DNA from: Micropterus salmoides
Taxonomy: Eukaryota; Chordata; Actinopteri; Centrarchiformes; Centrarchidae
Length of the DNA: 64,000 nt
NCBI RefSeq assembly: GCF_014851395.1
Contig: NW_024040817.1
Span: 30,103,976-30,167,975, forward strand
Reading direction: 5' to 3'
Shown here: positions 46,800-58,354 of the stretch, piece after piece
How the letters are laid out: each line of letters opens with the position of its first letter
How positions within the stretch are numbered: the first letter of the stretch is position 1
The notes under the pieces: model-generated
Database searches by the model: none
Told to the model about the DNA's origin: nothing
What the model saw: only the letters and a program-made list of their open reading frames with translations
Translations under genes and position numbers: made by a program

Positions 46800-48002
46800 C
46801 TAAATGTGAAGTCTCTCTTTATAGATGTCATAATGAACCTGGAGATTTGTTTTCCGCCACCTGCGTTCAGCTTTTCGACACTCTCTTTTTTGAGTTCTAA
46901 CCAGCGTGGCATTTCTCCATGGAGATCTTCTCTTACCAGAGACCACCTTCACCTTGGCTGGTGCAATGGCATCAATAACATTTGTAATTTTAGAACAGAA
47001 ATTATCTACAAGCTCATTGACTGAGACCCGTGAGAGGGCGGGTGTCGAGGAGAAAGCCTCAATACATTTTTCACTAGTGTTTTCAGTGATATGCCGTTTT
47101 GTGAACACCTCTGTTTGTACATTTGTGTGCACGCAGATAGCACTCTCAAAGAAAACACAGGAATGATCAGAGAGAGAAGCATCAGTCACCACAACCTTGG
47201 AAATGTTCAGACCCTTGGAGATGACCAAGTACAAAGTGTGCCCCTTACTGTGTGTGAGCTCCGTCACATGTTGGGTCAGTCCATAATTATCAAGAAAAAC
47301 AACACAGTTCTTTAGTCCCTCTGTCCTGGGGGTTGTCAACATGGACGTTAAAATCACCAACAATAACCACACAGTCAAAGTCAATACAGATTATAGACAG
47401 CAGTTCACCAAAGTCATCAAAATAGTTTGTTTGTATTTAGGGGGCCTGTAGATATTTAGAAAAATAGCTCGAAAAGAGGAATTCAGCTGAAGAGCCACAT
47501 ATTCAAAAGAAGCAAATTTCCCATAAGACTTCTTTTTGCATTGGAGGGAGTCATTAAACAAAATGGCAATTCCACCTCCTCTCTTATGCACTCTAGCTTC
47601 ACTCATGAAACTGAAGCTGGGAGGGGTAGACTCGATAAGGACAGCTGCACTGTTATCTTGGTCCAACCAAGTTTCAGTTAAAAACATGAAATTAACATTT
47701 TGAGTTATTATAAAATCATTGATTAAAAATGTTTTTCCTGCCAAAGACCTAACATTTAACAAAGCTAATTTTAGTGTGTTAAAAACATTATCTGGCCCAC
47801 TTTTTTCGACAGGCTGTGGCTGACGAGGAATTAATACTAAATTTGCAGGATATGTTGAGTTCTTCCTGTTTCTTAACACATTCACCATGCTTTTTCTGTT
47901 ACCTATCAAGACAGGGATGGAGAAGACTACCAGCACACTGGGCCCCGGCTTGTCCTGGGAAGAGTCATGAGTGCTATTTTCCTTGCAGTCTGGACCCAGC
48001 AC
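46800..48002 (-). pseudogene. LINE AP-endonuclease region, frameshifted
   Basis: Two main frames with a third short one between them. The first (48,002-47,391) holds LALLNVRSLAGK (Asn box), FLTETWLDQDN (catalytic Glu box), RGGGIAILF and LNIYRPPK. The GDFN metal/active-site motif is present at 47,347-47,358 but in an intermediate frame. The second frame (47,384-46,800) holds LDNYGLTQHVTELTHSKGHT and LSDHSCVFF, the SDH active-site box, then a basic tail with WRNATLVRTQKRECRKAER. All endonuclease motifs survive, but not in one frame. Confidence 0.9.
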
Positions 48003-48032
48003 ATATCAGACAGAGCTTACTGGGCTTTTTCG

Positions 48033-48230
48033 TCATTGCGGAGCGGGAGGGCGGGTTATGCGCTGGATTTGTGACACATGTGTCAAACCTGGAGGACTTA
48101 GAACCAGTGGTGGAGGTGGACGGTGAGGGGGGTTTAGGGTGGAGAAAAAGGGAGTGGAGCGAGGGAAGGTGCGAGGAGTAAATTTGGTCCCAGCTCTAAC
48201 CAGGTCTTCCATGTGATCAGTGAAGTCCAT
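48033..48230 (-). pseudogene. LINE 5' segment, Pro-rich
   Basis: A short frame beginning MDFTDHMEDLVRAGTKFTPR and rich in Pro precedes the endonuclease region. It probably belongs to the 5' end of the LINE. No ORF1 domain is recognised. The 5' boundary at about 48,240 is an estimate. Confidence 0.5.
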
Positions 48231-48240
48231 ACACGTTGTG

Positions 48241-50175
48241 TCCTCTTAGCTGGCCCTGGTAAGCCTTTAACATCTGGGTTCAGTTCAGATCAGTGAACAT
48301 CGCATGTTTGCCGAGTGATAACTAATTAGTAATTGATTATATTTTCCAAGTTACTTGTTCAAATATCAATATGACATAAAACCAGTGACTTAAATGTGTT
48401 AAAGAAGTATGAATAAGCGCACAGATGACACAGAATGCAGGTGTCTTGAGGAAAAGCAACTCCTCAAGGTGTAAAATCCTGTCAGCAGCGGTGTGTCTGC
48501 AAGAAACCAAGTGGACTGCAATAATCCAGAAGTCTTTGAGAGCCATATGCTGTGCCATAGATGCCCATTACACTGAAATATAACATTAGGCCTCGCCTGC
48601 TGTCTTAAAGGAAAAAAAAAGATGCAATCCTGTAAATATGTGCTCTGTGAAGAAAAACAGGACAAAGGAATTTAGCAGTCAGAAAAGGATGAGCTGACAG
48701 TAACTGGGAAGTGTACAGAAAGAGTAGTGGGGAGGGGGCTGGGGGAGTCTATACATGGACATTGATCAAAAGCAAGCGCTGTGGCAAGTCCTTTCCAGCA
48801 AATAGACTTTGTGTAATTATGTTGGTGATTGGAGCAGCACAGCAGTGAGGTAAGGAACATTTATCCTCTGAGCTCCTGGGAAACACACCAAAGTTGTCTT
48901 CTCGACTTTGAGCTTGAGTCAATAGAAGGACAAATGACAACATTTCCTGTCCAACGCACCACATTAACAGCAGCCTGGTCTCTGTAAGCCACGAGAAAGA
49001 ACTACATGAAGACATTTCTTCCAGTACAAGCTGCATTGGGCCAGAGCTCCCTGATGACCTGTCACTGTGGGAAGGATTGAGATCTTGATTCTTTATCTGA
49101 GGAGGTCAGCTGAGGTTTTAATGTTGACAATGACAATTGTGAGAAACTATTTTCAAAGCATCAGAACTATCCAGCAATTGCAGATACTTCAATTTTTCTC
49201 CTGTAAGATGACTCAACAGTGATTACCAGGTGTCAGGAGAATCTGTCTTCTTTGGAAGTATGACTCAGGTTTAATCAAACTCACTGAATTAATGGCGAAT
49301 AAAAGTGCATTAGTATTAGGCATTTAGAGACAGTTTCTGTCTTGTAGTTGTAGCTAGGTAGCTAACTAGCTATGTATGAAGGTTACGTCACCATACTTAA
49401 GCCTGTTTACAGAGCTCCAGCTGGGGGAAACAGCTGTCTTTGGGAACAGCACCTGAAACAAAAGCTATTGCATGGGATGCAATAAATATTTTAGCTTTAG
49501 CTAACTCAGCCAATTAAAGAGAGCACCTGGAAGTGACATACTGTATCTTATAACTATGATAACTATATTAATCTTATTTTCCAAAATGTGTACTTTAATA
49601 ATTTTATTTATTTGATTACATTGTAAAAAATTAGCAAGGAGACACATCACTTCCAGTCTTTAGCCATAGGGGTCACTGACATCTGTATTCATTCATACAG
49701 TTCTCCTTAACATAAAACAAAAGAACAAAACACTGGGGCACTTAGAAACCACTTTTTCTTTCCTTTCACACTACGCAAAAAATCATTATCTAAGACATGA
49801 GGTCAGGAGTGGATTTTCCTTAAAACACAGCGTGCATCGATCTGTTGATGTGGGTCAACTCATCTGCATTTTCCCGCTCTTGCGTCTGCTGCTGTGGGTT
49901 CCCGGTGCTGAGAGCTAACAGAGCGAGTGGGTGTGGGAGACTAATTGAGTGTCGAGGCTGTGTGCATAAAGCCACTCTGGTAATCGTCTGGCTCTGCAGC
50001 AAATGGGAGCGATAAGGAGCACTGAGTTGATATGGTGTCAAAAAGAGGAGTTTCCCACCCCCCCGCCGCCATCACTCTCACCTTTCTCTGGCTGTCTGCA
50101 GAGGAGGGCACAGATAATATCTTCAGGAAGAGGAATGCACACTCAGCCTTTAGTGCTGATAACAACATCATCTTG
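48241..50175. other. intergenic or intronic stretch
   Basis: No supported exon. On the reverse strand two frames begin with signal-peptide-like sequence (near 48,550 and 48,970), but neither ends at a good donor; see rejected items. Confidence 0.35.
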
Positions 50176-50176
50176 T

Positions 50177-50220
50177 GGGGGTGGGTGGGTGGATGGGTGT
50201 GTGTGTGTGTGTGTGGGGGG
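50177..50220 (+). repeat. G-rich / (GT)n tract with quadruplex pattern
   Basis: GGGGGTGGGTGGGTGGATGG followed by G and a GT repeat and then six G. Four runs of at least three G with loops of one to five bases (50,177-50,197) satisfy the classical G-quadruplex pattern. Confidence 0.85.
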
Positions 50221-50624
50221 TACATTAAGAAGTCACGAGCAAACACTACAATATCTGTGGTGCTCTCCACAGCTGGACAGGTTATTGTTGAATTTATAAA
50301 CATGGTGATTAAAAGAAATGTCGACATATGGGACAAACAGACACAGACTGTAAACCAGGACAACACGTTCTCACTCCCGGACTCGTCACATACACCTGGT
50401 CAAGAGCCATCGGTGTCAGTTTGTAACACACTGGGGATCCCTATAGCATCATAATTCAATGCAGTGGGGGAAGCCCTGTAGCATCAGTTTTTGACGGTAA
50501 AGGTAGGTGTATGATATTTAACAGAAAAGACTGAGTAAGGTGTTGGTTGGGGTGGATGGAGGGCCAGAACCTGGACTTGTCCTGTGTGAAACAAAAAGTA
50601 AACTTTAAATCTTTTTATGTAGGC

Positions 50625-51060
50625 AAGTTACATAAATTGATGTAAGTGACGTTAGTTAACTTACGTATTAACTGACATATGAAGTTATTTTAACCCAAAC
50701 TATGATCTTTTCCTAACCATAACCAAGTAGTTTTGTTTCCTCAACCCAACCAAGTACTTTTTGTGTGTTAATCTAACCAAACTGCAACATTTCACGACTT
50801 TAATAACGCGCTCTTTCAAAAATGGCGATTCGAAATGCTAGCATTTTATTTTGAAAGTCAAACCGGACGTTGCATATTTATTGTTGCAAACTTTACCAGA
50901 AGGTGTATATTTGTTGTTGCTAAGCGTTGCTAACTTGACCGCGGAGCCCTAAATGTCAATAAATGACGCATCGGGGTACCCAGGTCGTTAAAAGGCGACG
51001 CCAAAGGGCCTTGACCAAGCGTTGATATGTGACGAGTCGGGAGTGAGAACATGTTGTCCA
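50625..51060. repeat. CCTAAACCTAACC-type dispersed repeat, copy 3 (longest)
   Basis: Contains TTTTAACCCAAACTATGATC, TTTTCCTAACCATAACCAAG and CTAACCAAACTGCAACATTT, then a CpG-containing second half with AAAAATGGCGATTCGAAATG. It is the fullest of three copies in the window. Part of its left end (GTCCTGTGTGAAACAA) recurs at 51,078-51,170. Confidence 0.75.
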
Positions 51061-51164
51061 GGAGGCTGCTGTTCAGGTCCTGTGTGAAACAAGAAGTTTC
51101 TTATGTAACGTACTTATGTTAGGCCAGGTACATAATGTAACTTACGTACCGTAAAACTTCAATT

Positions 51165-51275
51165 AATAGCCGAGTCCCAAATACCTGCCTACCCCGTTTA
51201 CTGGCCTGGTGTGGGAACACATTTTGACAAATAAACACAGGTTCCGAATAGAGGCCTGGTCTGGTTTTGATATAA
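51165..51275 (+). repeat. GGCCTGGTC-type dispersed repeat
   Basis: AAACTTCAATTAATAGCCGA, TTACTGGCCTGGTGTGGGAA, TTTGACAAATAAACACAGGT and GAGGCCTGGTCTGG follow the order of a short teleost interspersed repeat with internal GCCTGGTC words. Confidence 0.45.
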
Positions 51276-52361
51276 CATCTTTGGATGTATAAAACCTCTT
51301 AAACCCAGCTGGGTTTTCTGCTTTAGCTGCTTCTAAGCTGCTTAGATCGTTAATGCAAATATTAATATATGTTTAAACATATGATCAATATGTCAGTATG
51401 CACATGCTATACATCGTTAGCTTGGCTAATTTCTCCATAATTCAATCGTTCAGTTAATGTAACGGAAACGAGTCTAATTCTTATAGATTTACTGGTGTAA
51501 ACTGCATTGTACAAGAGACGAAAAGGAAAAAAAAGTGCTGACTCCTTTGAAGCACTCGTTAAGTCCGAATATGTCTGTTCCTTGATTATTTAGATTCCTT
51601 TAGTCTGTAAGGGTCCACTGATCAAAAGAATCAAAACAGCTTTTCATAAAAATGTATCCAAGTTGTGAATTCTGTCATGTGAAGTCCATCGCTCCCTGTC
51701 TGCAAACTTCTGCCACACTTTTCTCACACCTCTCTCCCAAGCATGGCGCCTTCAGCAGCTATAGAGACAGACTGTTTCCTCAGGAGGTGGTGGCAGAGCC
51801 GGCCAACCCACTAAGTGACCTTTGCCGTGGCATAGGGCCCCGTGGCCAGCAGAGAGCCCCCTACAGTCACTGCTTGCTAGTGGTGGAAAAAATTCACTGA
51901 AAAAAGAAACAAAATAAAATGAAAGACAGCTCTCAATATTACGCACCATAAGTATAGTGGTTATTTAGTTATATACAATGGAAAATCTGCTGCCCTCATT
52001 GGTCAGCTGGACCTCCCCGTGACTCCCGACCCTGACAGACCCTGTGACGTCGCTTGTTATGCTGGGTCAGTCAGGCTTGATGTCTGACGAGAGAAAATCA
52101 GATTTGTCAGTCAGTCCTTAATGACTGATTAGACGTTGATGTCAGCTTTATTGCAAAGTAGGTTTAAGAAATTATCTTTGGTGTTTTTGTGCTAAACAAA
52201 CAAGGCAGGTTTAATAATGTAGGAAGGATTTGTCGGGTCTTATTTAAAAACAAGAGATGTTGTTTCTGTGTCATATGTAGTGACAATGCTCAACTGTCAG
52301 CGGGGCCTCCGACTAAATTTTGATTAGCATTGCAGTAGTTCAGGCAGGAACGGAACTTATT
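51276..52361. other. non-coding stretch
   Basis: No exon or element end recognised. There is an open frame on both strands near 51,650-51,950 without coding signature. Confidence 0.35.
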
Positions 52362-52575
52362 TAAAGCTGATGATACACAGAGCAACTTTTAGAGCAATCA
52401 TGCAGGGCAACGTTGTCGTCAAGGGTAATGAGTAAAGATTACTACCGTAATCCCCTTCACCCACCACTCCGCCACCCGCCCCGCCGCTATCCGTTCAAAA
52501 CATAGTCGGACTTGCCGCTAGCAAGATTGCCCAGCAACATTGCTCAAAAAGTTGCCCCGTGTATCATCAGCTTTA
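52362..52575. mobile_element. MITE with about 50-bp terminal inverted repeats
   Basis: The left end TAAAGCTGATGATACACAGA and the right end in reverse complement TAAAGCTGATGATACACGGG start an inverted repeat that stays similar for about 50 bp (GCAACTTTT-GAGCAAT...GGGCAA). The 214-bp element is non-coding. The CpG-rich centre lies at 52,440-52,500. The target duplication is too short or too decayed to call, so the superfamily is open. Confidence 0.85.
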
Positions 52576-52927
52576 GAGTCACATGTTCCATAAACCCTCC
52601 AATCATGTTTGTCCATCTCTCCCATTAGGCTGTCCATGGAGCCACAATGCTGAGCTCTGCATCCTTGCTGCTATGCTGTAGCTTCCGGCACATACAAAGC
52701 CTCTTCTGTTTCTTTATTATGTGTTTGTGTTCATTAAATGTTGTGTATCTCATGCTCTGCCGGGATGGTTTGTGAGCTCAGTGACAGACACAGTACATCA
52801 GGCTTGCTCAGATTTAGGACAGAGCATCACATGTGCAGACTGCCAAACTAAAAGGATTGCTATTATGTGTACCTGTTTTCACATTGTAATATGATAATGT
52901 TTTGCTTCTTTTTTACATTTCCTTTAG

Positions 52928-53058
52928 GCATCAATATGAGGAATTGCAATTGTAAGTGGGAAAATGAAGCTCTGTGCAATCTCTGTGATGTTCTAGGTCA
53001 GTGTACTGACAACAGATCTCTTGAGAAGACCCAAACAATGAATGTATCTTACTAACAG
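52928..53058 (+). other. possible exon, coding or long non-coding
   Basis: A T-rich tract with TTTCCTTTAG ends at 52927, and ACTAACAG before GTATGG ends the interval. A frame beginning MRNCNCKWENEALCNLCDVL runs to TAA at 53053-53055, just before the donor. AATAAA at 53275-53280 could end a read-through version. A stop so close to a donor is unusual for a coding exon, so a non-coding RNA is equally possible. Confidence 0.25.
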
Positions 53059-53438
53059 GTATGGAGTGGGCTTCCAAAGCCCGGTGTGTCGTCTTCCTCC
53101 GTGCCAAAGAGCTAAAGTACCAAGCACTAATAAAAACACTGTTGCACCGGGTGATGTGTTCCTTCATTACCATGAACACACAAAGTGAAGTTTATTTTAA
53201 CCCAGTCCCATATCCACTGTCCTGCTGCCCCAAACATTGGCTAAAGCAACAAATACACTCTTTCTTCCTGTTTGAATAAAGATTGCTAAAAACTACAATG
53301 AGCTGTTGTAGAAAACAACAGCCTTTAAAAGTTTAAACGGTGTATTTGTGAGCTGTCTTAAAGATCTACATGGACTTGGGCCTTTGTACTGCAGACAGGC
53401 TAGGAATGTCAGAAAGTTTTGAAGGACACATTTTTGGT

Positions 53439-53468
53439 TTTGTTCACTTTGTTGACAAAGTGAACAAA
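53439..53468. repeat. perfect 14-bp palindrome with 2-nt loop
   Basis: TTTGTTCACTTTGT, then TG, then its exact reverse complement. No host element was recognised. Confidence 0.95.
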
Positions 53469-54000
53469 TATATAATAATACCAGCCTTATCCTCCAAACT
53501 TATAGTGTTCACTGGTGCCTTATGAGTTAAAATTGGAAAAAGGTAAATTCATCCAGCTGCAGTGTGACTTAATGAAGGCTTGAGCTTGATGTAGCCTAAT
53601 TTAAAAGTTTTGCATTCCAGTGGCTTAAAAATATGATTCATTTGCAAGAGTACTGGTCTCAGGCCGTTTTAAGGGAACTGCAGATTGAAAAGATGATAAA
53701 GTCACTTGATGATGTGGTGGAAAGTGCTCACATTACTCATAGACAGACAAACTGTACATATATAAAAAATATTACTCCCACGGATCTGTAACACCTTAAA
53801 AAACTGATTAAAAAAACTCAAAGTGTAAATCCACTTCTCTCATTAGTGACACTACTCTCCCACAAATCACGGAAATGGTAAGTAATTAGATCTTCTAGGC
53901 ATGAAATCACGTTTTCAGTTGAGAACGTCATTGCATCACAAAATAAAACTCTTGTTGCTGTAAAAAAAAAGCAACAACACATGGCTTGAGAAGTAAAGGA
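53469..54000. other. non-coding stretch
   Basis: Nothing recognised. Confidence 0.35.
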
Positions 54001-54004
54001 TGCC

Positions 54005-54112
54005 ATATATATATATGTATATGTATATGTAATGTATATATGTATATGTACATATATATATGTATATGTATATACACACATATATGTATACCTATATACT
54101 GTATGTATACCT
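54005..54112. repeat. (TATATG)n-type AT-rich simple repeat
   Basis: Alternating TA with interspersed TATG, TACA and CACA units. Tyr/Ile/His repeat peptides on either strand are artefacts. Confidence 0.93.
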
Positions 54113-54839
54113 TCAAGTCTTCACTTCTTTTTGTTGCAGGAACTTTTCTAGGTCCCAGCAACTCTTCTCCAAAGTGCAGCATCCCTGCTGACTCCTGTTG
54201 AACATGCAGGTTAGAGGTCATCCAGCCTCAGCTGACCATTTATCTCTGAGCTGGAAGGATTCCTTATTGCTCAAGGACACTCAGTGAGCGGGATGCTTGT
54301 TCACATGTATACACAAATAAATGACCATGGGATTCCCTTCCCTTGTAGTCACATTTAATCAGAAAAGACAGTAAAAATCTGTCTTTAAGTAATTTGTGAT
54401 GTCCAGGCTATATGCTTTCTGTGTTCACTGTGTTCAGAAATATGATAAATTAAGGTTCCCTCAATCATGAGAGAAGTAGGCAGTTTAAATGCCCTTAGAA
54501 TTTAACATAGGTACATCTTTAGTATCCACTTTTCATTTCGGGATTCATCATAGATTTCAGAATAAATTCAATCAAGTAAAATATAAATTGGAAAGATTCT
54601 CTCTAATCAATATCATACTGCGAAGAGGTGGTAACTGTGGTAGTCATTTATAAAACATTTTCTTTTTAAAAAGTGCTGCTTGTTGGATCACCATTGTGCC
54701 GAAATTCGAAGAACCCCATAACGTTTCGGGACGGCATGTTGACATTTTCTGCCAAGTCTCTGCCTTTTCCCAAAAAATTGATGCTCCCATAAACCCCGAC
54801 ATTTCAAACGGAATTAAGCGTAACACGCCAGACAGACGG

Positions 54840-55201
54840 GATTCTGTAGCCAATGTTGCCCGCTGATGTTATCAGTGAAGATGAACTGTGTTGTGTGGAT
54901 AAGCGCCACCTAAATACTCGTGTCATGCGGTTAACAGTGTCAGTTTAACGAGCGCCCCCATCACGCAGGGTTAGACCCCGTATAGCCGTGCTGCGGTGGC
55001 GCGCCCGTTAGAAATAATAAAGCGCTCCGTCTGTGAGCAGCGGCTGCGCGCCGTCGGGTCGGGTACCCTGTGCCATAAGGACTTCACCTCACCTCCCCAA
55101 GAAGAAATAACGGCTCTTCTCTCTGCTCGGCTGCATTTAGGCAAAGGTCAAGCTGCGGAGTGTAGGGAACGTCAACTAAGGATACAAGTTTGAATTATAA
55201 G
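54840..55201 (+). promoter_or_regulatory. CpG-rich promoter and 5' UTR candidate
   Basis: CpG density rises sharply (for example GGCGCGCCCG near 55,000 and GCTGCGCGCCGTCGGGTCGG near 55,042), then falls again after the exon at 55,227. This is the pattern of a vertebrate CpG-island promoter over a first exon. No TATA box is obvious. Confidence 0.5.
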
Positions 55202-55227
55202 ATGTCAGGACCAGCTGCGGGATACGG
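55202..55227 (+). CDS. first coding exon of an unidentified gene
   Basis: ATG at 55202 opens MSGPAAGY plus two bases of a Gly-like codon, and the exon ends at a perfect donor, ACGG/GTAAGT. Its position at the 3' edge of a CpG-rich block fits a first exon with a short coding part. The gene would run rightwards, with exons beyond the window or in introns not recognised here. Eight residues are too few to name it. Confidence 0.5.
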
Positions 55228-58200
55228 GTAAGTTTCTCCACGCTGTCATGTCTGGATGAAGCAAAATCTGCGCTGGATGACTCCTTGTGGTGAAGAAATA
55301 TTTTTGATATATGTAAAATTAGAAACACATCTGTAAAGTTATGTGACATGGAAATATGGTGCAGCTCATCAGAGCTGTCATGTGCTGAGCTCTGTCTCTG
55401 TCGCTGAAGTGGGTCAGGGAATGACGCGTTGCTGCCTTCATCCAGGCACCTGACGGGTTTGTTTTGGTGTGTCTGGAAGTGGCAGAGCTTTGAAGGATGG
55501 ACCCGCAAACACCCAGCCAACTTCACTCCTAACATGGTTGCATTTTTAGCTTTAATTTGGCGATGCTGCTTTTGGACATGAATGTGGTGCTTTGGCGGAG
55601 ATAGTTTGGATGATAAAGAAGAAGATGATAAAGATGATGGTGGTGGTGGTGGTGGTGAATGTGATGGCACTTACTTAACCTGTTGCAACCCACAAGTGAC
55701 CAGTGTAAAAATGGGGCATAGTCCAGCAAAGTGAGTGATGCATTTTGGACATTTTCTACTCTTGCATTTAGCACAAACATCCAGCGTGCACGTGTCATAT
55801 CTACCATGACACAACAGCATTCACACTTTGCAAGTGCAGGTTTTTATGTTAGAGAGAATTGGCTTTAATGCAAATTCAGCGGAGCTGGAAAAAACATTTA
55901 TTCATATCCAGCAGCTCAGGCGACACTGACTTAATAGAAGTGCATGTCAGAATTAGGTGTAAGAACCAATTATGTAACTTGATCCACGTACAGAGGGGAT
56001 GATAAAAGACAAACAAACATGATTGTTTGAGCTCTTCTTGTGCTCCCCTCCTCCTCCTGCAGCCGGCAGGGTATGCGGGCTTCACTGGAGGCTCAGAGTA
56101 CCTGAGAGTCAGTGAGAGGCTCCTCTCCTCCTGCAGGCTTCAGCAGTGCCTCTCCTTTTGAAAGCTCATTTCCCATGCCTTTCATGCCTGCAGTTTAAAC
56201 CCTTTGATGTTTTCTCGCGCTGAACCCTGCGCATAGAAACTGCTCTCGAGTATGTGAATGTTCTCTGATTGACTTATGAATCTTTTAATTAATCCACTTG
56301 TATGCGCACCGCAGCATTGTCCTTGGTGAAATGCCATCAGGGGGGAAACGAAGCCACGACAGAATGACATGCTGTCAATGGGGATTTCAAAGTCAATGGC
56401 AGTTTGTGCTTAAATGATCGCTGGTTTGATATTGTCTGCAACTTATTTCTGTGAGAAACCCCTCTCTGGATAAAAAAGTAGCGCTCTATACACTCTTGGA
56501 TCTGGTGATTAAGACTTCAGCTACACTATGCAATATTAATGACTTAGGAAGATATCAAAGAATGAACCTCAGAGATGCAATAGCCTGAAGTAAGCCTACA
56601 TTAATAATGTGCTTAATTCCATCAGCGATTCAAGTGTTCCTTCAGTGCTTTCATGTTGAGCCTTGTACCCAAATCAAAGCTTTTTAATTATTCCATACAT
56701 TTTCATTTTCTCAGGATTTGCATTACCCAGATGTGTGCCAGCTTGTCTTCTTTTTTTCTGCGTTTTCTTCCCTCTCTTTTCAAACGTCAGTATCCACAAA
56801 TGTTTTGCACAGAAAAATACTGTCTCCTTACACGACTTTTTAAAAATGTGATTTTAATCATGGCGAAAAAAAAACTTGCACTCTGCACCCTGTATGTATG
56901 TTGAAGGTGCAAGTGAAATGTGATTAGTCATGTGATTACCAGTAACAGTCAGTAGGTGGCAAAATGCTCTCAGGGATAAGAAGAGATCTATCACAGGGCT
57001 GTGTGACATTCTGAAGGGCAGCTCACTGTAGTCAGAGATGCTCAGCTGAGTTTCAAAGACATCGCTGTTGCTTCTCTGTCTCATCCCATTTGAGTCTTCT
57101 GAGGATGAAACTCAGGCCTCTTTAAAAACAGATTCAACCTTATTATAGTGCTAGAATTTTCTTCGCTGCACTGTCAGAGAGTATAGGCTTCAAATGACTC
57201 AACTGTGTTTGAGGAATAAGGGATGAATTCTGATTTGTGTGGTGTGTCATATCCCAGAATGCACATTAGGGTTACACTGGGGGCTGTGGCTGATATGTTT
57301 CAAGGTTGGACTGCAGAGGCCACAAAAGACACAGGGCCACTAGGTGTCAACTGGTTGTAACAACGTTGACGCTCAACATCCACTTACCTCCTAAAGTTGA
57401 GCTAAAATTTTGTGTTTTTATGAAAATTTGAGGAGAAGTTGTAAAACACTAATGAATCATAGACTTTTTTTCAGTTATCAGTTCTATGACAACTGAGATA
57501 GATTGGATTTAAATGTTGTATTTATTTGGAGATTTACATACTGCGGACTTTACCGAACTCCTTATTAAGGAAGCACTGGAAGCATAGTGCAACATCGTTG
57601 AGAGATCCAGAACAAGTGAGTAAGTGGAACTTGAGATTGGAGGTCATATTGTTTCCGAGATCAAGAATAAACTGTATACACATAGTAAACATTACAATAC
57701 CTCTAAATGTAAATTTATTGTGCAAATAACTGTGTGAATATAAATAGTATGTGCAAAAAAAACGAGTCCTGTAGTGCTCCGAAACTCTTACTGAGGTATT
57801 ATACTGACACACAAGCAAAACAGGTAGCCATGGCGCATGTACAACACAATACAAATACTAGCATGTAGGACAATTATAAAAATAATTACAATATAAAACC
57901 ATACATTAAAGTATATTGTGTATATGTATAGTATACATAATGATATATGTATCATATGCACAATAAATAAAATGATATATAAGCAAGATGTACATGACAA
58001 TGTAATATTGTGTGTAATATTCTACCATTTCTACTGTATTTAATTTAGTTCAAGGTGCAGTCATTTTGCTGGAAAGTGCTCATCTGAGTATACGTGCTAC
58101 ATTCAGTTAAAGTTCACAGAGATCTGCTGATATCTAACACATACAAGAGTAAGGTCACTCTGAAAAAGGATGGTATTATTCTTCGGAACCATAGTTTAAA

Positions 58201-58354
58201 GTAACACCAAAAGCTTGAGACTGGTTCAATGCCTTTGTCGCTTTTTGGAGTAACTCCACTCTTGTAATTTAATCAAAGGCCCTGATTGATACCAGAAGAA
58301 GAAGAAAACTAGTGGCTAGTGAGTACTCCAACACGAGCAAGCAGCTGCATGGAT
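55228..58354. other. probable intron or intergenic DNA
   Basis: Includes a (TGG)n repeat at 55,638-55,657 and an AT-rich zone at 57,880-58,020. No further exon recognised. Confidence 0.4.
55638..55657. repeat. (TGG)n microsatellite
   Basis: Six to seven TGG units after a GAT-rich run. Poly-His reading on the other strand is an artefact. Confidence 0.9.

Larger units (their letters stand above)
44345..48240 (-). mobile_element. nearly full-length L2-like LINE, inactive
   Basis: A non-LTR retrotransposon of about 3.9 kb on the reverse strand. Order of parts: Pro-rich N-terminal segment (48,035-48,230), AP-type endonuclease (47,800-46,900), linker (46,700-46,300), reverse transcriptase (46,260-45,500), C-terminal region (45,500-45,030) and a 0.7-kb 3' UTR ending TGTGCTATACAAATAAACTT and GCCTTGCCT. 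Frameshifts near 47,400, 47,340, 46,750 and 46,290 break ORF2. The same orientation as the 42.3-43.6 kb exons is compatible with an intronic insertion. Confidence 0.92.

Noticed and set aside
45369..48181. Many + strand frames over the LINE
   Set aside because: They are antisense shadows of LINE ORF2.
48390..48980. Reverse-strand frames starting MALKDFWIIAVHLVSC and MWCVGQEMLSFVLLLTQAQS, resembling signal peptides
   Set aside because: They would suit 5' exons of the 42-43 kb gene, but the available donors are weak and the phases could not be matched. Hydrophobic starts occur by chance in T-rich DNA.
53818..54221. Tyr/Ile/His-rich frames on both strands
   Set aside because: They are translations of the TATATG simple repeat.
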